From NCBI GenBank assembly GCA_022779845.1, contig JALEXT010000035.1, positions 1 through 37,424 on the forward strand: DNA of 37,424 nt. Direction: 5' to 3'. Source of the stretch: Succinatimonas sp. (lineage in GTDB: Bacteria; Pseudomonadota; Gammaproteobacteria; Enterobacterales; Succinivibrionaceae). The notes beneath the pieces were generated by a model that did not search any database, was not told where the DNA came from, and was given only the letters and a program-made list of their open reading frames with translations. A program made the translations under genes and the position numbers. Positions 1 to 9,045 of the stretch are shown here, piece by piece (position 1 is the first letter of the stretch; each line of letters begins with the position of its first letter).

Positions 1-137
1 GGTTGGTGTTGGCTTGAAAAATGTCGGGAAGACGGCAAGATCATCCCCGCCGTCTATTAGTTATTAACAACCGCCGTATGCGGATCCGCACGTACGGTGG
101 TGTGAGAGGGGCGAGCTCTCAGCTCCCCCTACTCGAT
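1..137 (+). mobile_element. 3' end of a group II intron: RT/maturase C-terminal tail, domain V and domain VI
   Basis: Open frame 1-60 (..GWCWLEKCREDGKIIPAVY*) ends at TAG 58-60. Domain V-like hairpin at 70-101: ACCGCCGT..TGCG-GATC-CGCA..ACGGTGGT. Domain VI-like hairpin at 106-130: AGGGG-C-GAGCT-CTC-AGCTC-CCCCT. It is followed by the typical intron 3' end CTACTCGAT (about 129-137). Confidence 0.85.
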
Positions 138-138
138 C

Positions 139-170
139 TTACAGAATTTAGTTTTTGAATTATTCTGTAA
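139..170. repeat. Perfect 9-bp inverted repeat abutting the intron 3' end, downstream of nfuA
   Basis: TTACAGAAT (139-147) and ATTCTGTAA (162-170) are exact reverse complements. Confidence 0.75.
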
Positions 171-184
171 TTGAGACAAGAAAA

Positions 185-775
185 TCAGGCGTAGGTTTCG
201 TCGGTTTTTACGTGTTCGGTGACATCGACTACATCTTTGATTATGCCGGGAAAAGCCTGATTAAGTTGAGATTTGATGCCGTCTTGTAAGGTGACGCTTG
301 CCAGAGAGCATCCCATGCAACCGCCTTCAAATTTAACCTTGACAATACCGTCGTCGGTGACATCGACGAGTTCAACTGCACCGCCGTGACCTGCAAGAGA
401 TGGGCTGACGGTTGATTTGATAAACATGTCAATTTTATCTTTCAATGTAGCGTCGTCAGGCAAGTTGCTTTTGTTGAGATTAGGTGCATGGAAAGTAAGC
501 AGGTCCTCTCCGTTTTCATCTTTTCCTAAATCAATGACGGAGTCATCTAAATATTCACTTACCGAGCTGTCGATGACGATTTCGAAGCCTTTCATTTGGA
601 AGTGTTCGTCATTTGATGTGATGTATTCTTTAGGGCAGTACAGAATGCCGCACTGTACTCCAGGAGTTCCGACGTTCGTGGCTGTCAGGCGGATGGCAAG
701 CCCTTTCATATTTTGTTTGTTGATAATGCTAAGAAAATATTCTTGGGCTTTGTCGCTTACGGAAATTTTGCTCAT
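185..775 (-). CDS. nfuA: Fe-S biogenesis protein NfuA
   Basis: A-type-like N-terminal domain plus Nfu domain with GGCMGCS CxxC motif; length 196 aa. Confidence 0.93.
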   Translation of the reverse strand: MSKISVSDKAQEYFLSIINKQNMKGLAIRLTATNVGTPGVQCGILYCPKEYITSNDEHFQMKGFEIVIDSSVSEYLDDSVIDLGKDENGEDLLTFHAPNLNKSNLPDDATLKDKIDMFIKSTVSPSLAGHGGAVELVDVTDDGIVKVKFEGGCMGCSLASVTLQDGIKSQLNQAFPGIIKDVVDVTEHVKTDETYA

Positions 776-995
776 AAATTTTTCCTGAAAATTATTTATT
801 CAGGGATTTACTCCCTTTTTTACCGCTGAAATTATAGCAAAGCAGTCAAGCGGCTTTTTTGCAGAGATGAAAGACTGTCCCAAATTTAAGAACTGATTTT
901 GATTTTTAGTCTTACTTTTTAAATGTGATTACAAGTACTTCCATACAGGATTTGAAAAAAGATCACAAAGATGCCGCATAATCATTTTTTTTCTG

Positions 996-1035
996 TAAAA
1001 TTGTGCTAGCAATTTTATGAACCGAGTTCACTCGG
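996..1035 (+). promoter_or_regulatory. Two tandem hairpins in the pckA leader
   Basis: TAAAATTG-tgctag-CAATTTTA (996-1017) and CCGAG-ttca-CTCGG (1022-1035), just before the RBS GGAG (1045-1048). Confidence 0.45.
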
Positions 1036-1057
1036 GGTATTTTTGGAGAAAAACTCA

Positions 1058-2671
1058 ATGAAGTCTTTTGACGATCTTCAGTTAGCTAAGTATGGCATTT
1101 CTTCCGCTGCCAGCATTAAGTACAACCCTAGCTATGAGCAGCTGTTTGCTGATGAGACTGTTGCAGGTCTCGAGGGCTATGACAAGGGCGTTGTTACCAA
1201 CATGGGTGCCGTGGACGTCATGACCGGCGTTTACACCGGCCGTTCTCCTAAAGACAAGTTCATTGTTAAAGACGACACCTCCAAGGACACTTTCTGGTGG
1301 ACTTCCGATTCCTTCAAGAATGACAACAAGCCTCTGTCAACCGAGTCTTGGAATGTCCTCAAGGAATTGGCAGGCAAAGAGCTTTCTAACAAGAATCTGT
1401 ATGTAGTTGACTGCTTCTGCGGCGCTAATGCCAACACCCGTATGAGCATCCGTTTCGTGATGGAAGTGGCATGGCAGGCTCACTTTGTGACCAACATGTT
1501 CATTCGTCCTACCGAAGAGGAACTCAAGAACTTTAAGCCTGACTTCGTCGTTCTGAACGCAGCCAAGGCTAAGGTTGAGAATTACAAAGAGCTGGGCCTC
1601 AATTCCGAGACTGCCGTTGTGTTTAACCTCACTGAGCGTATGCAGATCATCCTCAATACCTGGTACGGCGGTGAGATGAAGAAAGGCATGTTCTCCATGA
1701 TGAACTACTACCTGCCTCTCAAGGGCATCGCTGCCATGCACTGCTCTGCAAACACCAGCAAAGACGGTAAAGATACTGCCATCTTCTTCGGTTTGTCCGG
1801 AACTGGTAAAACCACTTTGTCAACCGATCCTAAGCGTTTGTTGATCGGTGATGACGAGCACGGCTGGGATGATGACGGCGTGTTCAACTTTGAAGGCGGT
1901 TGCTATGCTAAGGTCATTAACCTTTCCAAGGAAAATGAGCCTGATATTTGGAATGCCATCAAGCGCAACGCTCTGCTTGAGAACGTGACCACTGATAAGG
2001 ACGGCAATGTTGATTTTGCTGACAAGTCAGTCACTGAAAACACCCGTGTTTCTTATCCTATTTTCCATATCACCAATATCGTCAAGCCAATTTCCAAGGG
2101 GCCTGCCGCTACTCGTGTGATCTTCTTGTCAGCTGACGCTTTCGGCGTTTTGCCTCCGGTCTCTCTGCTGAATAAGAACCAGACCAAGTATTACTTCCTC
2201 TCCGGCTTTACTGCTAAGTTGGCTGGTACTGAGCGTGGTATTACTGAGCCTACCCCGACCTTCTCACCTTGCTTCGGTGCAGCTTTCCTGTCACTGCCTC
2301 CTACCACCTATGCTGACGTTTTGGTCAAGCGTATGAACGAGTCTGGCGCTAACGCTTATCTCGTTAATACTGGTTGGAACGGTACCGGCAAGCGTATTTC
2401 CATTAAGGATACCCGCGGCATCATCGACGCCATTCTTGACGGTTCAATCGACAAGGCTCCTACCAAGACCATTCCGCACTTCTCCTTCGTGGTTCCTACT
2501 GAACTGCCTGGTGTTGACAGCGGTATTCTCGATCCTCGCGACACTTACAAAGATGCTGCCGAGTGGGAAACCAAGGCTCAGGATCTGGCCCAGCGCTTCA
2601 TCAAGAACTTTGCCAAGTTTGCTGAGTTCGATAAGGACGGCGCTTTGAAGGCAGCTGGTCCTCAGCTCTAA
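1058..2671 (+). CDS. pckA: Phosphoenolpyruvate carboxykinase (ATP)
   Basis: [12 protein letters not shown]-loop, IGDDEHGW and [11 protein letters not shown] motifs. ATG at 1058 preceded by GGAG, preferred over the TTG at 1043 in the ORF track. Confidence 0.97.
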   Translation: MKSFDDLQLAKYGISSAASIKYNPSYEQLFADETVAGLEGYDKGVVTNMGAVDVMTGVYTGRSPKDKFIVKDDTSKDTFWWTSDSFKNDNKPLSTESWNVLKELAGKELSNKNLYVVDCFCGANANTRMSIRFVMEVAWQAHFVTNMFIRPTEEELKNFKPDFVVLNAAKAKVENYKELGLNSETAVVFNLTERMQIILNTWYGGEMKKGMFSMMNYYLPLKGIAAMHCSANTSKDGKDTAIFFGLSGTGKTTLSTDPKRLLIGDDEHGWDDDGVFNFEGGCYAKVINLSKENEPDIWNAIKRNALLENVTTDKDGNVDFADKSVTENTRVSYPIFHITNIVKPISKGPAATRVIFLSADAFGVLPPVSLLNKNQTKYYFLSGFTAKLAGTERGITEPTPTFSPCFGAAFLSLPPTTYADVLVKRMNESGANAYLVNTGWNGTGKRISIKDTRGIIDAILDGSIDKAPTKTIPHFSFVVPTELPGVDSGILDPRDTYKDAAEWETKAQDLAQRFIKNFAKFAEFDKDGALKAAGPQL

Positions 2672-2706
2672 TTTGAGTTTTCTTTAAAAACTCACAGCTG
2701 AAATCT

Positions 2707-2746
2707 GAACCCGGTGTGTTAAAAAACATGCCGGGTTCTCTGTTTT
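2707..2746 (+). terminator. Rho-independent terminator after pckA
   Basis: GAACCCGGTGTGTT-AAAA-AACATGCCGGGTTC: 14-bp stem with two G-U pairs, followed by T-rich TCTGTTTT. Confidence 0.8.
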
Positions 2747-2761
2747 GGAGACAAGAATCGT

Positions 2762-3376
2762 ATGAAACTGCCTTATATCACCAGAGACGGCTATGATCAG
2801 TTACATAAGGAGCTTGATTATTTGTGGAACGTAAAACGTCCTGATGTAACAGCTAAGGTTTCTTGGGCGGCAAGTTTAGGTGATCGTTCTGAAAATGCGG
2901 ATTATCACTACAACAAAAGACTTTTGGCTCAAATTGATCGTCGTGTGCGGTTTTTACGTCATTGCCTTAATGATCTGCAGGTGGTTGAATATAACCGTCA
3001 GCAGGAAGGTAAGGTTTTTTTCGGCGCTTACGTAGAAATTGAAGCTGATGATGACGGCTCTGTAATGCAGATCAGAATTGTCGGCGGAGAAGAGATCTTC
3101 GGTCGTAGTAATTACATATCTATCGATTCTCCCATGGCCAAAGCGCTGTTGGGTAAAGCTCAGGATGACGAAGCCGTGGTGAAAACTCCAAAAGGAGATC
3201 GTCTGTGGTACATAAATAAGATCGCTTACCGCACTCCTGAGTGGTTTGAAGAGCAGGATATTTTCGATACCTATATGCAGGATGAAAATCCTGATGAAAA
3301 TATAAAAGTCGAGGAAGTAAGCGAAGAAGAGCAAAAGCGTATTGAACAGGAATACCTTAAAACTTTAGTTAAGTAG
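2762..3376 (+). CDS. greB: Transcription elongation factor GreB
   Basis: GreA/GreB coiled-coil (..GDRSENADYHYNKRLLAQIDRRVRFL..) with extended GreB C-terminus. Confidence 0.93.
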   Translation: MKLPYITRDGYDQLHKELDYLWNVKRPDVTAKVSWAASLGDRSENADYHYNKRLLAQIDRRVRFLRHCLNDLQVVEYNRQQEGKVFFGAYVEIEADDDGSVMQIRIVGGEEIFGRSNYISIDSPMAKALLGKAQDDEAVVKTPKGDRLWYINKIAYRTPEWFEEQDIFDTYMQDENPDENIKVEEVSEEEQKRIEQEYLKTLVK

Positions 3377-3383
3377 TTCCGAT

Positions 3384-3947
3384 TCAGATGAGGGCATCAA
3401 TATTTTGTCCCAATAGCATTCCGCTGCCGGTCGAGTTATAACGTCCGGCTATGGCGTTGAGCCTTTGCATGCCGTCTTTTGACAGCTTCAGTGCAACGGC
3501 AGAAGAGATTTTTGCGTGTAACTCTTTGTTTTTGTGATTATTCGTTAAGGCCGCTTCAGTGTTGATTAATGCCGGAGAATAAACAGCAGGATCACCTGGA
3601 GTTTGCCGGCTCTGCATTGGTGAGTTTGCTGATGCCGATCCGATTTTAGTAGCAACTTTGCCGGAAGCACTTAAAGCACTGCTTTTCTTTTCTTTATCTT
3701 TACTCTGATCTTTGTCGCTTCCTCTTCCCTGTTGGCCGGTATTTTGTATAAGGCTTTGCGATTGGGTATAGAGCAGTGAATTGGTCCCAGTCGTAGAACC
3801 GCTTCCAGTCTGATTTTCCTTCGGAGCATCGGACGTCGGAGCCGGTTTGGGGATCGTTTCACGGTTTTGGTTGTCTTTTTTTGCCTCTTCCGTACCCTGT
3901 GAAAAGACGGGAGGGGCTATGGCTACGGTGAAGTTTGAAACTTCCAT
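3384..3947 (-). CDS. Uncharacterised 187-aa protein with low-complexity Ser/Gln/Lys-rich centre
   Basis: Strong RBS (GGAGGAGAAAAATT-ATG on the minus strand). No recognised family; C-terminal segment ISSAVALKLSKDGMQRLNAIAGRYNSTGSGMLLGQNIDALI. Confidence 0.7.
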   Translation of the reverse strand: MEVSNFTVAIAPPVFSQGTEEAKKDNQNRETIPKPAPTSDAPKENQTGSGSTTGTNSLLYTQSQSLIQNTGQQGRGSDKDQSKDKEKKSSALSASGKVATKIGSASANSPMQSRQTPGDPAVYSPALINTEAALTNNHKNKELHAKISSAVALKLSKDGMQRLNAIAGRYNSTGSGMLLGQNIDALI

Positions 3948-4112
3948 AATTTTTCTCCTCCTATCTCTTCAGTACAGAAAAAACGTGTAAATTCTTAGCT
4001 ATTTTCAATAACGTTTCATTGGAGCATATTAAGACATCACAAAGATACACTACCCCTTATCTTATTTAACGTAGGTTGAAGCTTTTTCTTGAGGCGGAAA
4101 TTAAAAAATTAT

Positions 4113-4928
4113 TTACTTAATGTTATTTAAGAAATTTATGACGCTTTGTGCAAAAGCTTTTTTTTCAGTTATGAAAGGAAGATGAGCAGATCGTTCGAAT
4201 ATGTGTACACTTGTATTTTTTGAGTTTGCTAGCAAAGAAGCCTGTTCTGGCGGCACCAGAAGATCTTGTTTACCGAAAAGATGTAATTTCGGAATTGATA
4301 AGTTCATTAAATTTTCTCTTTCATCTCCTAAAGTCATATGTTCGATGCCGTTTTGAAGAACTTCGTATGAAGGAATTGTGAATCTTGCAAAGCTTGCTTT
4401 AATAGCTTCTCCTCCTGCTCCTATTCCTTGAATGGCGTAAAACAGTTTGATCAGTCGTTCTGCATTTTTTGCGTTAAACGAATTGTTCAACTTTCGTATG
4501 TAGCGTTGGTTAAATCCTGGGTTGCCTTTTTCGTCGGGAAAACGCGGAGAGCCGCATATCGTGATCAGAGCTGACGGCATAAAAGATCCGAGAGAACATG
4601 CTTTTATGGCATAAAGTGTTGAAAGTGACCAAGACATCAAAACGGAGTGTGGCGGAACCGTATTGGAAATAAGTTTGGCTACTGAATCAAAATCTTTGGA
4701 AAATTCAGCCAGAGATGCACTTAATCCGTATCCAGGCAGATCAATGAGCATCACTCTGAAAGAAGGAAAAAGTTCAACTAAAGGAAGGGTAAATTCAGAG
4801 TCAGCTGCCCATCCGTGGGTCACGGCCAGCACTTTGCCGTGAGGATCTCCTGCGAGTCTGTAACCCAGCCGTTTACAATTTGCGCTTGCGGCCGGGAAAA
4901 TGGGAGTATTTTGCTCCGGATCAAACAT
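4113..4928 (-). CDS. Alpha/beta hydrolase, BioH-like (pimeloyl-ACP methyl ester esterase candidate)
   Basis: HGWAADSEF oxyanion region, IDLPGYGLS, nucleophile SWSLS, FGKQDLLVP, SAHLPFI catalytic His. Start ATG at 4928 overlaps the ribB stop. Confidence 0.75.
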   Translation of the reverse strand: MFDPEQNTPIFPAASANCKRLGYRLAGDPHGKVLAVTHGWAADSEFTLPLVELFPSFRVMLIDLPGYGLSASLAEFSKDFDSVAKLISNTVPPHSVLMSWSLSTLYAIKACSLGSFMPSALITICGSPRFPDEKGNPGFNQRYIRKLNNSFNAKNAERLIKLFYAIQGIGAGGEAIKASFARFTIPSYEVLQNGIEHMTLGDERENLMNLSIPKLHLFGKQDLLVPPEQASLLANSKNTSVHIFERSAHLPFITEKKAFAQSVINFLNNIK

Positions 4929-5571
4929 TATGTGCTTTGCGATAAGCAATGAGATCACTGATGGTTATGACGGTCAGATCATGCTCAAGAGCAAAAGCAC
5001 ATACTCGCGGCAACTTTGCCATTAAACCGTCTGGAGCGCAAAGTTCGCAGAGAATACCGGCAGGAATAAATCCGGCAAGTCTTGCCAAATCCACGGAAGC
5101 CTCGGTATGTCCGTCACGTTCCAGTACACCGCCTTTTTTGGCAATCAGCGGAAAAGTATGACCAGGGCTTGCAAGATCTGATGGAGAGCCTTCAGGGTTG
5201 ATGGTTGCCTTGATGGCCTTAACACGATCCGGTGCGGATACGCCGGTGGTTACGCCGTGGGCGGCATCTACACTGACGGTGAAAGCCGTTCCGTAGACAG
5301 AAGTATTGTGGGATACCATAAGCGGCAGGTTCATGCGTTTGGCCTGATCTTCTTCAATACATACGCAGACAATGCCGGAGCATTCACGGATCATAAATGC
5401 CATTTGAGCATCGGTTACCGTTTGAGCTGCGTAGATGAGATCGCCTTCATTTTCACGATCCTCATTGTCGACTACCAAAATGCCACGTCCTTTTTTCAAT
5501 TCCGCAATGGCATTTTCAACACGCTCGTCAGAGGTACGGCCGAAGGTTTCCAATAAATTAGCTGTAAACAT
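4921..5571 (-). CDS. ribB: 3,4-dihydroxy-2-butanone-4-phosphate synthase
   Basis: DNEDRENEGDLIYAAQ, GHTFPLIAKKGGVLERDGHTEASVDLARLAG; length 216 aa. Confidence 0.95.
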   Translation of the reverse strand: MFTANLLETFGRTSDERVENAIAELKKGRGILVVDNEDRENEGDLIYAAQTVTDAQMAFMIRECSGIVCVCIEEDQAKRMNLPLMVSHNTSVYGTAFTVSVDAAHGVTTGVSAPDRVKAIKATINPEGSPSDLASPGHTFPLIAKKGGVLERDGHTEASVDLARLAGFIPAGILCELCAPDGLMAKLPRVCAFALEHDLTVITISDLIAYRKAHNV

Positions 5572-5772
5572 TGAGACCTCGAGAAATCAGCTGTTCAAGA
5601 CATCCTGCTCCGCAAATACAGGGGAGCCCTACGATCGTTAAAATAGAATATTCGGGCCAGATCTTGTTAAAGACTTACGGTGAAACCGTATTTATTGCAT
5701 TAGATGATCTGCATTGCCCGCGGATCATTTCCAAACAAGTGCACAGTATAGCATCGTTGTCAGCTGTCACTT

Positions 5773-5806
5773 TGTAAATCCTTAAGATGAATTCTAAGGA
5801 TTTACA
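5773..5806. repeat. Perfect 12-bp inverted repeat between the MFS gene and ribB
   Basis: TGTAAATCCTTA (5773-5784) and TAAGGATTTACA (5795-5806), 10-nt spacer, no adjacent T-run on either strand. Confidence 0.75.
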
Positions 5807-5847
5807 TAGTATTACGTGAAAAAAGCTTAACTGTATCAGTCTGTTGC

Positions 5848-7062
5848 TTAATCTTCTTGAGTTTCAGTATCCTCAGGTTCCTTTAGCATGAAAAGTATGA
5901 ATGAAGCGATTACCAGTGCGGGCAACAGCGTGATGCCAAGAGCAAAGCTTAAACCGAAATAATCAGCGACAAATCCCGTGAGTACCGACAGTATATAACC
6001 TACACCGAAGGTAAACCCCAACATCATCGAGGTAGCAAAAGCGGCTGCAGAACGTGACAGCATGCGTTCTGCCCAGACTATAGCTACCGGTGTAGAGCCG
6101 TAAACCGATGCGCCGACTACGAACAAAGCCAGATAAGTTATCAAGTTAAGATCAGGTTGCCATAAAAAGACGGCAATTCCGGCAAAGCAGCTTGCATAGG
6201 TACTCAGAATAAGAAATTTAAGCCCGAAGCGGGTGGAAAGTCCGCCTATTGCCAAACCTCCGGCAGCTGTACCTATTAACATGGTTGTTACGGCACCTGC
6301 GCTTTGCATGGTGTCAAAGCCGTGATTTTTAAAGAGTAGTGGTAGATAAATAAGAAGAGCGCAGTAACAAAGGGAACGCAGCGCAAAACTTACTGTAAAC
6401 CAGATGAAAGGCCCGTTCTTCATCAGAGCTTTAATGTCGACATTTTTTACATGAGATGAGGACAGATTTTTTTCTTTGGTATGCAGTTTTCGCATGTAAA
6501 TTACGCAGGCAGTAAGTACTGCCGGAAATGATAAATAGAAGAGTTTGTCGTCGGTAAAGTGTTCTAAAAACAAGGCTACAACTAGAGGCGCAAAGGCAAA
6601 ACCTATATTGCCTCCAGCAATGAAAATAGATGTTGCCAGAACATCACGATGTTTAGGTGTGACTTTCGGCATGATCCCTCCTGCTACGGGATGGAATGTC
6701 GAGGCACACATACCAGACAGAATGATTGTGGCTATCAGTATCCAGGTGCTTGATGCCAGAGTTACCAGACAAATGAAAATACCGCCGAAAAGTATGGATA
6801 ACGGCATGGTCCAATTAAGGTTATATCGTACGGCGGCAAGACCTATAACAGGTTGAATGAAGTTAGCCAGTATTTGGAATGCCATAAACAAAGCACCGCA
6901 TTCTGAATAGGAAAATCCGAAACGCAGAGCCAAAACCGGTAACAGTATAGGGAGAATGTCACAGTAAAAATCCGAGGCTAAATGAGCCCATCCCATGACA
7001 GATACATTGATCCACCCGCTTGAAGGTTTATTTATTTGAATGGCGTTATTGTTGGATGTCAT
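5848..7062 (-). CDS. MFS transporter, fosmidomycin-resistance (Fsr)-like
   Basis: 12-TM MFS pattern; GWAHLASDFYCDILPILLPVLALRFGFSY resembles Fsr. ATG at 7062 preceded by AGGAAG. Confidence 0.75.
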   Translation of the reverse strand: MTSNNNAIQINKPSSGWINVSVMGWAHLASDFYCDILPILLPVLALRFGFSYSECGALFMAFQILANFIQPVIGLAAVRYNLNWTMPLSILFGGIFICLVTLASSTWILIATIILSGMCASTFHPVAGGIMPKVTPKHRDVLATSIFIAGGNIGFAFAPLVVALFLEHFTDDKLFYLSFPAVLTACVIYMRKLHTKEKNLSSSHVKNVDIKALMKNGPFIWFTVSFALRSLCYCALLIYLPLLFKNHGFDTMQSAGAVTTMLIGTAAGGLAIGGLSTRFGLKFLILSTYASCFAGIAVFLWQPDLNLITYLALFVVGASVYGSTPVAIVWAERMLSRSAAAFATSMMLGFTFGVGYILSVLTGFVADYFGLSFALGITLLPALVIASFILFMLKEPEDTETQED

Positions 7063-7084
7063 GTTACTTCCTAAACCCTGAAAT

Positions 7085-7957
7085 TCATTGATTGTTCTTA
7101 ACACGCAGATCTTCAAGATCTTTTTGGCTGAAAATATAAGTGTGACCGCAGTGTTGGCAAGTCATTGACGTTCCGTGATCGGCTATTAAAGAGTCTAAAG
7201 CAGAAGGAGCAAGCGAGCTTAACGCTTTTTCACAGCGTTCGCGTGAGCATATACAACGAAAACTTGGAGTTTTGGGAGGGAATACTCTTACCTGTTCGTG
7301 GGCAAACAGTCTGCCTAAGCATTCTGCTGGGGACAAAGTCATGATTTCTTTTTCGGTCATGGTGGAGGTCAGTATCGACAGGTGCTCAAGCGATTCCTGA
7401 TTTCCGGCAATCTCCGGGATCACCTGCAACATAATGCCGGCACTGCTTCTGTTTTGATCATCAGACCATATGAAAAAAGTAGTAGGTAATTGCTGAGAGT
7501 TTTTAAAATACCCTTCAAGTGTTGCGGCTATGGATTTGGAATCAACTGAGACTATGCCTTGCCATTTGTTTTTGGGATCGTCGGCAGGGAAAATCGTTAA
7601 CACCAAAACGCTGCCTTGGCCGGTCAGATTACCAAAGCTCAGATCATCAGGACACGGGGTATCTTCTTTTAGTTGAGCCGAGCCGTAAAAACTCAAATCT
7701 CCGCGAATATTTACAAGTGCGTATTTTATGGGCGAATCCTGTCCGCCGCGAATTTGTACCATTACTTCCGAACCGTCTTTTAGCGTTGCCGCAAAAAGCA
7801 CGGCAGATGCTGCAAGTTCGCTCATCATGGTGCGTACGCATTTTGGATAATTTCTGCCTTTGAGCATTTGGGCGCAAGGTTCGTCAAGTCGCAGTATTTC
7901 CCCGCGAACGCCGTGGTTATCGAAAAGAAAACGGGTAATACTACTAAGATTTTTCAT
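7085..7957 (-). CDS. hslO: Hsp33 redox-regulated chaperone
   Basis: C-terminal zinc site CIC-X29-CQHC; N-terminal Hsp33 fold sequence (VRTMMSELAASAVLFAATLK). Confidence 0.95.
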   Translation of the reverse strand: MKNLSSITRFLFDNHGVRGEILRLDEPCAQMLKGRNYPKCVRTMMSELAASAVLFAATLKDGSEVMVQIRGGQDSPIKYALVNIRGDLSFYGSAQLKEDTPCPDDLSFGNLTGQGSVLVLTIFPADDPKNKWQGIVSVDSKSIAATLEGYFKNSQQLPTTFFIWSDDQNRSSAGIMLQVIPEIAGNQESLEHLSILTSTMTEKEIMTLSPAECLGRLFAHEQVRVFPPKTPSFRCICSRERCEKALSSLAPSALDSLIADHGTSMTCQHCGHTYIFSQKDLEDLRVKNNQ

Positions 7958-7961
7958 GATT

Positions 7962-8372
7962 TTATTCCTGATTTTGACTGTATTTTATGTCAAGAAGCTG
8001 ACGGCGTTCCTTTTTGTTCGGTTTGCTGTCAGGATGAGGAGCCAACAGCGCGTTGATACGGAGCTGTTCTAGCTGTTTGGTTCTTTGCTTTATGCTCTCT
8101 TCTGTTTCTTTATAAAGTTTTTGGGCAACAGGTGCCGGACCGCGTACATCAGATAACTCCAAAACCTCTACTTCCGTACGTAAACCGCCGCGCAGCAATT
8201 TTATTTTGGCACCGATTTCTACCGTTCTTGAAGGTTTTGCCCGTACACCGTTGTAGTCGACTTTTCCTCCGTCGATCATTTCGCGTGCTAAAGATCTGGT
8301 TTTATAAAATCTGGCGGCCCAAAGCCATTTGTCCAGTCGCAGATCTTTATTCTTGGAAGTTGGGGCTTTCAT
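7962..8372 (-). CDS. hslR: Ribosome-associated heat shock protein Hsp15
   Basis: S4 domain LRLDKWLWAARFYKTRSLAREMIDGGKVDYNG; adjacent to hslO. Confidence 0.93.
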   Translation of the reverse strand: MKAPTSKNKDLRLDKWLWAARFYKTRSLAREMIDGGKVDYNGVRAKPSRTVEIGAKIKLLRGGLRTEVEVLELSDVRGPAPVAQKLYKETEESIKQRTKQLEQLRINALLAPHPDSKPNKKERRQLLDIKYSQNQE

Positions 8373-8472
8373 AAAAAAACACCTGATGAGCAGATTTGAA
8401 AACTGTTAATATCCGGGTGCAGAGTATACCAGTCGTAAAGCAGAATTTAGAGTAAGGATGTAGGAGCTGGAT

Positions 8473-9045
8473 ATGGCAGATTTTTCGGCATTACAAGCTC
8501 AGTTGCCGCAGGTCTTGGCAAAACGCAGTCATAAAATGTCGCGTTTTTTTACAGTCGAAGAACTTGATCTTAAATTTTCCAACGGAACTCAGATGACATA
8601 TGAGCGTTTGGGCGGAGGAAACGGGGCTGTAATGGCAGTTCCTTTTGACGGCAAATATTTTTTGATGAGTTCTGAATATGCTTGCGGTTTCGAACGTTAC
8701 GAGCTGGGATTTGTCAAAGGAAAAATAGACAAGGGGGAAAGTCCGGAACAAGCATTGGCAAGAGAGCTAGGAGAAGAACTTGGTTACGGATTCAGACATT
8801 GTGTGAAGTTACGTGATGAAATGACAGTTGCGCCTGGAATGCTGTCGTTGCGCATGCATTGTTTTTTATGTACGGATCTTTATAAACATCGTCTTGATAG
8901 CGGAGATGAACCAGAACCGATAGCATTAGTAAAGGTTACACCGGATGAGGCTAAAGATTTGATATTTGCCAAGGATTCCCCTCTTACGGAGTCGAGAGCT
9001 ATTGCCTGCCTTGCACTTTCGTTGCGCGCTTTGGACTTCATCTGA
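8473..9045 (+). CDS. nudE: ADP compounds hydrolase NudE (Nudix)
   Basis: Nudix box GFVKGKIDKGESPEQALARELGEELGYG; RBS AGGAG. Confidence 0.88.
   Translation: MADFSALQAQLPQVLAKRSHKMSRFFTVEELDLKFSNGTQMTYERLGGGNGAVMAVPFDGKYFLMSSEYACGFERYELGFVKGKIDKGESPEQALARELGEELGYGFRHCVKLRDEMTVAPGMLSLRMHCFLCTDLYKHRLDSGDEPEPIALVKVTPDEAKDLIFAKDSPLTESRAIACLALSLRALDFI

Noticed and set aside
417-788. + strand ORF of 123 aa
   Set aside because: Antisense to nfuA; shadow ORF without recognisable product.
900-990. CRP site upstream of pckA
   Set aside because: Half-sites TGTGAT and TCACA are present but not at the TGTGA-N6-TCACA spacing.
5572-5770. FMN (RFN) riboswitch before ribB
   Set aside because: Looked for the conserved RFN blocks on the minus strand and did not find them; kept only as a generic leader candidate.
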